Positions 55,545 to 64,000 of a DNA stretch of 64,000 nt are shown piece after piece (position 1 is the stretch's first letter; every line of letters begins with the position of its first letter). Made by a program: the position numbers and the translations under genes. The notes under the pieces are model-generated. The model did no database searches. It saw nothing but the letters and a program-made list of their open reading frames with translations, and had not been told where the DNA came from. Origin of the DNA: Falciphora oryzae. Lineage: Eukaryota; Ascomycota; Sordariomycetes; Magnaporthales; Magnaporthaceae. The stretch lies in assembly GCA_000733355.1 (NCBI GenBank), contig JNVV01000014.1, positions 62,001 through 126,000 on the forward strand. The letters run 5' to 3'.

Positions 55545-55712
55545 TTCTGAGCTGCTCGTACTGCCGAACAAAGTCCCAGGCGCAGTCGTTCAAACGCTGA
55601 CAGCGAATATCCATCCCAGGCCCGGCACTCAAACGAGAAAGGGAAATAAAGAGATTGGGCTTTATTGGTATGTCATCCCCTTGTTCTCCTGTCAGTTCAG
55701 TTCTCGTCCGCT

Positions 55713-55793
55713 TTACATGATGACATGTGTATCGTTGCAAAGAGGATGTTCTCCTCTATGTGCTAAAATAATTTTCGTTATCGCTCTGATGCC
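55713..55793 (+). ncRNA. Box C/D snoRNA 9, possible SSU rRNA guide
   Basis: Box C ATGATGA is at 55717-55723 and D CTGA at 55786-55789. The element before D, TTCGTTATCGC, is complementary over 11 nt to the conserved small-subunit rRNA word GCGAUAACGAA. The intron begins GTATGTC (about 55668) and ends ATGCTAACAAGCAG (about 55856). Confidence 0.75.
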
Positions 55794-55990
55794 GCAAGCC
55801 CTTTTTCTTCTTTCGTCATATTGCTGAGAGCTACCTGTACAAATGCTAACAAGCAGGCCAGTTCTAGGGTCGATAAGCAGATCGTCTTCTGAGCCCAACA
55901 CGTTCATCCAGAGGGCACGTAGCCTCCACAACAGCCTACCCCTCCTTTGACGATACGATGGGCAACATCCATTAAGAGCTCTCATATGAC

Positions 55991-58900
55991 CGGATCTAGC
56001 CGTCCCTGGGCATTGTTTCTATCACTGAATGCCTTATGACCATCTGATATGCGTCTCCCGTCCCCCGCGCTGCGTTCCACTTGCCACCGACCAGAGGCGG
56101 ACGAATACTAACCAGATCTTTGTTTTGTCCAGGGCCTGTGACCAAACACGGGCATGGTATTGCAAAGAAGAGGGCACGCAGTAGGCCTAGAAGATTGATC
56201 TGTATCTCTTGATTTATTGAAATGAGTGTGGCAGAGGGTGGGAGACACTCTGGGTCCATATACACGAGTGTGCTGGAGTGACGGGGATCTACGGAAGGGC
56301 AGCCCGGATGCTTCGTGACTGTTAGGGAGCGTCTGTGGCGTAGACGAAGTCCGTGATACTGATCCAAGGCTGACCAACCTGAGGGTATCCACCTCCTTTG
56401 TGACATGACCTGGAAGCAATGGCGGAATTTGTTCCTTAGAGGACCCGGGCAGAGCATGAGAGGGCCAAAGGCATCACAGGCCGAAGTCGGGCGGTCTACA
56501 CCGAGACACATGGGACAGGGCTTGGATGACAGGGAGGCCGGCAGAGAAACAAAGCCGCCCTATCAGCGCCCCTTTGTTCAGCCTCGCGACGATGGCTTTG
56601 TTTTGTCCCGCGTGCAACACCTATAATGTTCAAGCGCGTGAATAGATGACTGCATTACGCATCACCGACAAAGTGGAGCACGCACGTTGCGTGGCGTGTC
56701 CTGTGCACATCGAGACTTGCAGAGCCGCATGGGGCGATGTTGCTGCTGCTGACGGGTCAGACGGGACTTCCCAAGCTCCGATGACAGCCGGTGTAGTTAG
56801 TCAGTTGAGCCTCACCTGCGTCTGCGCACCTGGAAGCGTCGTTTCTGGGGCGACTTGCATGCGTGCGTGCGTGCGACATGCAGCGTGCACATGCATCACG
56901 GGGGGGTGAAAAAGCCATGTCAGCCCACCTGACCAGTCGTCCGGCTTCAGTCATGTTTAAAATTCCACAACCAAGCACCCCTTGCTGAGGCTCTGCTAGC
57001 CCGTTTTGGTGACGGTTTGTGCGTGCGGGATCACCTTTGCGTCGGTGGGTCAAGCGTGGGTAAGGCTGACAGGCAGCTCGAGCGTGGAATCGCGTCTGTG
57101 TGACTGCGATTACTGGACGCCCGGGGAGGAAAATGACAGCCGCACTCGCCAAAAGCTCTAGTGCGTGGCCGGGCGTCTGCCTACGGTGCAGCTGTCGTGA
57201 GTGGTGGATGGCAATCGGGCCGGCGCCCTGTATTATTTATCCTCTGAGATGTACGGGCCGGATGTTACCATGGTTCTTCTACTCTCAATGTGGATACGAA
57301 ATTGTCGGGTGGGACCGACATGTACCGATCGAGGCCTCGATCTCGAGCCCGAGGTTTGACGAGGGCGGCACCCACAAAAGCCGCGGGCCGATGGGACGAC
57401 CCACCCCTGTGTGCCCCTGTGTTCGTGCGGCGCCTGATAGCGTGAAGCGTCGGATCTCGCCCAGACGAACTCGCTTTCTCAGCGATACGAGGGGGGCGAG
57501 GCAAAGGGAACATCGTGATGTGCAACGTCAGGCTAGAATCTCGTGCGGGGTCTGGGTTACCCACCTAGGTAGGTACTCGCGGCATGTCGTGAGCATAGTG
57601 GATGTGTGGATGTGCATGGTGCTCCTTGAAGAGCTAAGAGGTCACCAGAAAGTTGCACGATGTGGTTCAGCATGTCGCACATCGCAGAGCCCTAGAAACA
57701 AAGGCAAAGTGCACATGTGAACGAGGTCCGTTGGCTGAGAATGTGCAGCTTTCTTTTTTGTGCACTTTGGAGTGTGATGGGCCGGGTGGGAGCGTGCTCA
57801 TTCGAGCAAATGCGGCCCCCAACCGCATCCTCCAGCTTGGCGCGCACCTATCAAATGGGGTGACCGACTTGGACCCTGATTTCTGCGGCTGAGAATGGCT
57901 GGGATGGTGGACCACGGCTGGGCTTCTATGTGACCATTTGATCAATGGATCTTGGCTCTTTGGGTGCCCTCCATCGCTCTCTGGGTGGAAGGTGGGTGGG
58001 GTCATCGTTGTCCAGACGCACGCCAATGGTCTTTGGACCAGACGGGCTAGCAAATGAAGGGAGGGACATGGGATGCGATGGTGTCCAAGAAAATGGAAGC
58101 GGACCCCGCGTATACGAGCAAAGAAGATGTGAGAAAAATCTCAGGTCCTCGGCTTTCCCAGTGTCTATTGGTCGTATTTTACGGCTAGGACCACGGGAAA
58201 AGACAGAAGGAAAGCGAGGGGGTTCACGCTGTCAGCTTCCATGCTGGGAAGCCGCCTTGAACCGCCACTGTCAGGACGGGACAAACATGACTAGACTAGA
58301 CCGGTCTGGACCCCACGTTTTTGCAATATCTTGGGCGAAAAAAAAACCAGCGCTTGGTTAGTGTGGTGGCCAATATGATGGTAAATAGAGACGGCCAGTT
58401 AAAAACACCACACGCGGCCGCCACCAGCACATTGGCTGGAGGCTACGAGTTAGTGAGACTGGCGGTGGACAAGCGACGGGTCTGGGGCTGGGGTGGTCAG
58501 CGAGCCGAAGCACGATATGTCAGCGATCCCGGGCAAGCCGGGACGCTGCTACCTGGAAGGTGCGTTGATCTGTGCGACTATCTCGGCGAGCTGGCTGGCT
58601 GGACAGACGGAAACGAGAAGGGGTCCAGAGCCGCCGCCCTCAACGATCTGGGCCGCTGGCTGGGGCAGCAACCAGATTTTATTCGGTGGGCGCACAGCAC
58701 GACGAACAGGATGGAGGGACGTGTGGGCCCTGGAATCGCATCCAGTTCGCCAGTGTGGGGGAGGGGCTGACGACTGCGGTCTGGTGCGTGGGTGCCCCGT
58801 GCAGGCAGCACGGCTTGGTGTGGTGTCCTGGGGGCCTGGATGTCTGGTGCGATTCAAACGCCTGGGTCAATGCCATGGCTTCCCATCGTGCCATCCATCA

Positions 58901-60897
58901 AATATCTTGGATTGGCACGACAAATCAATTTGATATTGGTGCGCTTAATGGACCGGGGAGGCCACCTATTAGCCAGCGGGATTCGGAGATAGGGGCTAAG
59001 GCTGGGGAAATGGGCTCCTACGAGCATCCAGTTCAGTTGATCCGTGCTCTCGGCGGGCTATGGTGGACGGGCAGGCTCCGGCAACAGACCCATCCCCGCT
59101 CCCCCGCCGGCACCTTGATGGGTGTACCCCGATAAGAACTTCATGGGCGCGGGCAACGCCGAGGGGTGGATTTTGGCGTTGCACTCATCCGAGCCAGCGG
59201 GCGGCCGCCGACAGAGCTGGTCCCGAGTCCACGCGTGAACTTCCAAAGACAATCATTTTTCGCCTCGGGCGGCTGCATGATGAAAGAACCACGCGCAGTC
59301 TTTGTGCCACAGCCTTTCTATTCTCTTTCCGACGGAGCCTGCCCAGAAGCTGGATGTCCACTAAAAATGCGAGCCAGCCAGCCGGCTGCAGTCGCTGCAG
59401 CCGGCCACGGCGTCGATGCGGGTCTACTTGATGCCCCACCGCTCTCCACCTGTTTCGTGCACTTTTTGGATCGGCTTCCTCCCAACAAAGAAAAAGAGAA
59501 GAAAAAAGCACTGCATCTGTTACTCTTCATCTTGAGCTACAAGCAGCCTCGCCTCTACTGCCTGTTGAAAACCCAATCATGCCCCTGGAGCGTGACGGGC
59601 CACTGCGCCAGGGCCTAATGCAGTAGCCAATACAGTCAAAGTGTGTGTCAGACGCCCGCCGGTAAGTGTGCTGCGTGGCCTGCAACTCGATGCAATGGCT
59701 GTCCGCCTGTTCATAGCGAATGGTTGTCGGGTGGTTCAGCAACATGGTTGGGTGATGCGGCAACGTGAAGCTTTTGTATCGATCCTCCACGCTCTGGCGA
59801 GTGCACACCGTTGTGTCGCATCTGTTATCTCACAAGAACAACGCGTCCCGTCCTGCTTCGTCTCCAGTACAAAAACGAGACTCGAGCTCGAAGATTGAGC
59901 CTTGGACGAGGACCGAGGCCGCAGTGTGCCTAACCGTCGCCTGTTGTGGACTGGCGCCCTCCTGCCCAGTCTGCAGGTGCCTTTTGTTGCCTCAACGTTT
60001 TTTTTTCCGCTTGTCTCGTTTCTACTCGAGCGAGTCTAGATATAAGCCACCAAGATAAGTAGCCCGTCGCTCCCACCGCACGGTGTCTGGTCCTCGGATG
60101 TCCCAGCGAAACAGCTTCGTCGCCCACCGCCATTTCGGTGTCACCAGCGCCCCGACCGGCGGCGCCTCCCTCTTGCCCCCTTGACTATCCCTCGTCCGCT
60201 CGCCCTCGCGCCGATTGGACCCTGCGCGCACCCATCACAGCGCGCCGAACACGGTCTAAAACAACGCCTTTCGTCCGCGCGGAAGGACCCCTAGTCCCCT
60301 ATTCAGGGACCTTATCAAAGCGGACGCGGCGCTACCTTTTTTGTGACCGTGCAGATCGCTCATTCTAGCCCGCCCATCCCCTTTGCCGCCGCCCCAACGG
60401 AGTACCTGCACTCCCTCCTTGGTCAGCTTTTCCGCACCACGTAAACCGCTTACACCGACACCAGGTGGCCCCAACGAGTCAGCTTGCCGAGAAACCCAAC
60501 AAGTAGCGGCACAGCCCACCCCCTTTTCCCCTTGCACCAACTCGCGCCGTCGCCGCCGCCCTTCCATCTTCTTCCAGCCCAGGCCGGCGTTGTCGGATGC
60601 ATAAGTCAGTCGCCAGCTTTCCGAAACGTCCGACGGCCTTGCCTTGATTTTTTCTCTTTTCGTCTTTTCTTCAGTTTTGACCTTGGTAGTTTTTTTTTTA
60701 GTTTTTTTTGCGCGTTCGTCGCGTTCTGTGTTGCGTAAAGCGAGCGCGTATCGTTGGTCAATTTTGTTCTCCCTCTCTTGAATGAGACTGCGAGACCGGC
60801 ACTGCTGCGAGATAAAGTAGACGACAATCTTTTGGTTCAGCCTCCATTTTTGTCCATTTTGGCCTCGAAGACCCGCCTTTTCTTTCTACCATCCACC
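55991..60897. other. Long intergenic region upstream of the calpain gene
   Basis: I find no supportable gene over about 4.9 kb. Features seen are a TGCGTGCGTGCG simple repeat near 56864, a CACCTAGGTAGGTAC palindromic word at about 57560, and a T-rich/CT-rich tract at about 60645-60715 that is likely part of the calpain promoter or leader. Long frames at 57100-57720 and 58321-59135 have no domains. Confidence 0.45.
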
Positions 60898-63800
60898 ATG
60901 TTTGCACCCAGGGGCAGGGGCTACGACTCCGAGTCGGAGGACGAGGGGCGGAGACAGGTGCATGCCAGCAGGCTGAAGCTCGAGGGGAAGCCCTCGCTGC
61001 AAGCAGGCGGCGGGCCGGACGACAAGAAGAAAAAGAAGATCAAGCTGCCGCCGCAAGAGACCATTGAGCAGATCTGGGAGCGCTTCTCCAAGCAGCAGTT
61101 CACCAAGGCCCTCAAGATCCTACCCTTCGACCCCGTCCCGGCCTCGACCGCATCCATCCGGGCTAACGAGCTGCTCACGGCGGGCTACGAACGGGCCGTC
61201 GACGAGTGCAGGCGCAGGGTCCGCAAGATCATCCAGGAGTGCAAACGGGTTAACAAGCGGTATCGGGACCCGGGATTTGATCTGGTATGTTCCGTTTTCT
61301 ATTTCCTCGGCTGCAGGATGGCGGTCAAAAACAGCCAGGGATGGTGCTTGGGAGGTCACGTGTCCCCTTTCCGAGCCCCGGAAATGCCATCTTCACGCAC
61401 GCAGTGGTCAGTTTTACTAACATCGCTATCGTAGGATTGGGATCTAAAATGGCGAAAGGGGCATACACTTAACTACCTGGGGAAGACCAAGTTTGAGCTT
61501 AGTACGCAGACGGCGCGCGACCCCAACTCCAGCGTGCCCAAGGCCGTGAAGCGGGTGCACGAGATTTTTGAGAAGCCGACTTTTATGAAAAATATCAACG
61601 GCTCAGATGTCAAGCAGGGCGGCCTAGGCGACTGCTGGCTGGTTGCCAGCCTCAGCGGCCTGGCAAATATCGAGGGAGCCGTTCGCCGCTCGTGCGTTGA
61701 GTACAACACCAAAATTGGAATTTATGGCTTCGTTTTTTACAGAGGTAAGCGGCTGCCCCCTGACTCCGTGACCCCGATACTCTCATTCCACGAGGAAATA
61801 ATCTGACGGCTCCGAAGATGGTGAATGGATCTACTCCATCATCGATGACAAGCTTTTCCTCAAGTCTCCCTGTTGGGACGACCGAAGCATGCAGCGTGAC
61901 CTCCTCCAGCAGATAGACAAGGACGACGCGGAGGCCACATACCGCAAGACGTACCAGACTGGCTCCAAGGCTCTGTTCTTCGGCCAGAACGTGGACCAGA
62001 ATGAGACCTGGGTGCCGCTGATAGAGAAGGCGTACGCCAAGGCCCACGGTGATTACGCTTCGCTGATCGGCGGCTGGATTGGCGAGGGGCTGGAGGACCT
62101 GACTGGTGGTGTCACCACCGATCTGCTGTCGTCGGACATCCTCGACACCGACGAATTCTGGGACAATGATCTCAGCAAGGTCAACCAGGAGTTCCTGTTC
62201 GGTTGTTCGACTGGCCTGCTCGACGGTGGCCACGGCAACAGGGATGGAATTCAGGAGCGCCACGCCTACAATGTCGTCGAGACGCGGACGCTCAAGAACG
62301 GCACCCGGCTTGTTAAGCTAAGGTAAGCGACCCCTCATCTCTTTCCGCGGTGTTGTCGGTCCAATTCCCGCCGCTGCGCCACACGACGCAGCAACAGGGA
62401 GAGAAGACCCGACCCCCCTTGACTGCCGCTAATGCAGAAAATGATCGACAGAAACCCCTGGGCTGCCAAAAAGCGAGGCATCTGGGAGGGCGCGTACTCG
62501 GACGGGTCCAAGGAGTGGAATGAGCAAGAGGTGCAGCAGGAGCTGAAGCACTCATTCGGGAGCGACTCGGTCTTCTGGATCACGTACGATGACATGCTGC
62601 GCAAGTTCCAGCACATCGACCGCACCCGCCTCTTCCGCGAAGACGGGTGGCACTGCTCCCAGCGCTGGATCGGCGTCGACGTGCCCTGGCGCGCGCAGTG
62701 GCACGAAAAGTTCCACGTGCGCCTGACAAAAGACTCGCCCCTGGTCCTCGTGCTCTCGCAGCTCGACGACCGCTACTTCAAGGGCCTCGAGGGCCAGTAC
62801 ACCTTCGAGCTGCACTTCCGCGTCCACGAGCAAGGGAAGCCCGACCCGGAGGACTACGTCGTGCGCTCGCACGCAAACTACCTGATGGAACGCTCCGTCG
62901 GCGTCGAGATTCCCGACATGGCCGCGGGCAACTACTCCATCTGGATCTCGGTGCGGGCGGACCGCAACTGGGCGACGCGCGAGAGCGTCGAGGCCGTCGT
63001 CAAGCGCGAGTGCCGCAACAAGGACGAGAACGAGAAGCTGGCGCAGGTCGGGCGCGCCTACGACCTGGCGCACGCAAAGGCGGCGCAGCACCTGGAGGAG
63101 GTGGCGCGCCGCCGCCGCGCCGCGGACCACTCCAAGGCAGCCGGCGAGCGCAAGGACGAGCGCCGCACGAACTGGAAGCGCCGCCGCATCAACAGGGAGA
63201 TCCAGCAGGCGCAGCAGGCCAAGAACCAGCGCAAGCGCGAGAGGCGCAAGGCGGAACGCAAGGCGGCAGCCGAGAAGGCCGCCGAAGCGGCGGCTGCAGC
63301 AGCAACCAAGGCCATTGAGGAAGCTGCTGCTGCTGAAAAGAAGGCCGCCGAAGACGAGGCCGCTGCGGACGCTGTTGAGACCACCGACGAGAAGCAAGCA
63401 TCCGAGCAAGTCGCTGACAAGGAGTCTTCGTCTCCCGATGAGTCCTCCAAAGGGCAAGATAAAGTGGAGCCCAAGGAAAAAGAAGAGAGCTCCACTCCGG
63501 CTTCGAATTCTGGCGCCGTCGTCAAAGAGAACAAGGAGGAGCAGAAAAATGCGTCCTCAACGGGCGGTTCCGACGACCAGACTAGCGAATCTGCCAAGAC
63601 GGAGCCGAAGCAGGATACCGCTGCCGCAACAGAAGTCGCCAAACCCGGAGAGCAAACCAATGATGCGAGGGAACCCACGGAGTCTGACCACAAGAATGAT
63701 GCTGAGTCCAAGGACGCGTCGAAAGGAAAGCCCACGCACATCGATGTACCGCCCCACGCGGACCCAACACAGACAGACAAGACCGGGGAGGAGGGCGAGA

Positions 63801-64000
63801 CCAGCAGCGCCGCCTCAACCGCCTCCAACACCCCACGAGACACTCCGCTCGACACGCCCCAGAGCGAAAAGGCCGACGCCGACAAGCCCAGCAGCGGCGA
63901 CAGCAACAGCAAGGATGACAAGGTGCCCGTGCCCCCCGTCGAGGGCGGCCCTCCCCCACCGGCCCTGCCCGTGATCTGCCAGTACCACAAAGACCAGGAA
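60898..64000 (+). CDS. Calpain-type cysteine protease with long charged tail, 3' partial
   Basis: Exons 60898-61284, 61435-61744, 61818-62322 and 62452-64000 (continuing beyond the window) give at least 917 aa, all GT-AG and in frame. The ATG at 60898 has a CCACCATG context. An MIT-like basic/helical N-terminus (about 60-130) precedes the catalytic core: GGLGDCWLVASLSGLA (Cys196), ERHAYNVVE (His381), KLRNPWA (Asn402), so the calpain triad is complete. A C2-like beta-sandwich domain follows (about 480-590, QYTFELHFRVHE ... GNYSIWISVR). From about residue 600 the chain becomes a strongly basic/alanine-rich helix (KNQRKRERRKAERKAAAEKA) and then a long acidic S/E/K/T-rich disordered tail. In the family these are Ca2+-dependent or papain-fold regulatory proteases; substrates are unknown here. 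Confidence 0.93.

Larger units (their letters stand above)
52431..55990 (+). ncRNA. Spliced non-coding host gene of intronic box C/D snoRNAs
   Basis: A long series of canonical introns on the + strand can be read. Clear exon ends include 52747/52834, 53019/53194, 53266/53333, 53407/53580 and 53658/53741, with further acceptors preceded by CTAAC or CTGAC (for example AGCTAACCCCCTAGCTACCAG, GACTAAC-like and ATGCTAACAAGCAG). Exons are short (about 70-190 nt), have no common open frame and encode no recognisable protein. Most introns contain one element with box C (ATGATGA), an internal CTGA/C' pair and box D (CTGA) flanked by a short terminal stem, 70-110 nt long and ending tens of bases before the branch point: the layout of intron-processed C/D snoRNAs. 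The presumed 5' end is pyrimidine-rich, as in TOP-type host genes. Both ends of the transcript are approximate. Confidence 0.8.

Noticed and set aside
57100..59135. Several 150-210-aa + strand frames upstream of calpain
   Set aside because: No domains, overlapping alternative frames of similar length, and no splice or start context that favours any.
62552..63990. Two minus-strand frames of about 300 aa opposite the calpain tail
   Set aside because: Antisense of a repetitive Lys/Glu/Ala coding region; Leu/Ser-rich shadow without independent support.

Overview
The window is nuclear DNA of a filamentous ascomycete, most likely a Sordariomycete. It is GC-rich. Genes carry short introns (about 50-170 bp) with GTAAGT-like donors, CTAAC/CTGAC branch points and NAG acceptors. 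The families are typical of moulds: a HET-type fragment, a PhiA-like wall protein, cutinase, GMC oxidoreductase, P450, sugar permease and calpain. One assembly gap (260 N) lies at 7833-8092. Exon structures below were derived by hand from splice motifs and family conservation; no database search was run.

Left part (0-9.3 kb): the C-terminal end of a HET-like protein, a secreted PhiA-like protein, then a microbial-type poly(ADP-ribose) glycohydrolase (-) facing a PARP-type ADP-ribosyltransferase (+) across about 1.2 kb. That writer/eraser pair is the most interesting protein-coding arrangement here. A cutinase follows the gap.

Middle (10-35 kb): a seven-helix membrane protein, a small basic protein, a LURP-one-related/Tubby-C-like protein, an SLC1 dicarboxylate/amino-acid symporter, a decayed UDP-glycosyltransferase, a diverged tandem-repeat array (about 23.9-25.4 kb), a possible small spliced transcript, a basic nuclear-type protein, a Kre9/Knh1-like single-pass wall protein and a cysteine-containing secreted pro-protein with a Kex2-type site.

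Right part (36-64 kb): coding-like remnants with stops; a GMC oxidoreductase tail-to-tail with an MFS sugar transporter; a single-pass surface protein; a cytochrome P450 with a probable GC-AG intron; a broken sugar-transporter copy; then a 3.5-kb spliced transcript whose introns carry about nine box C/D snoRNAs. Its exons show no convincing protein, so it looks like a dedicated snoRNA host gene. After about 4.9 kb with no recognised gene, a calpain-type cysteine protease runs off the right edge.

The GMC enzyme, sugar transporter and P450 within about 11 kb could be a small oxidative/secondary-metabolism neighbourhood, but nothing in the sequence proves co-function. Long stretches (18.8-22 kb, 42.3-44.4 kb, 56-60.8 kb) show no gene I can support.
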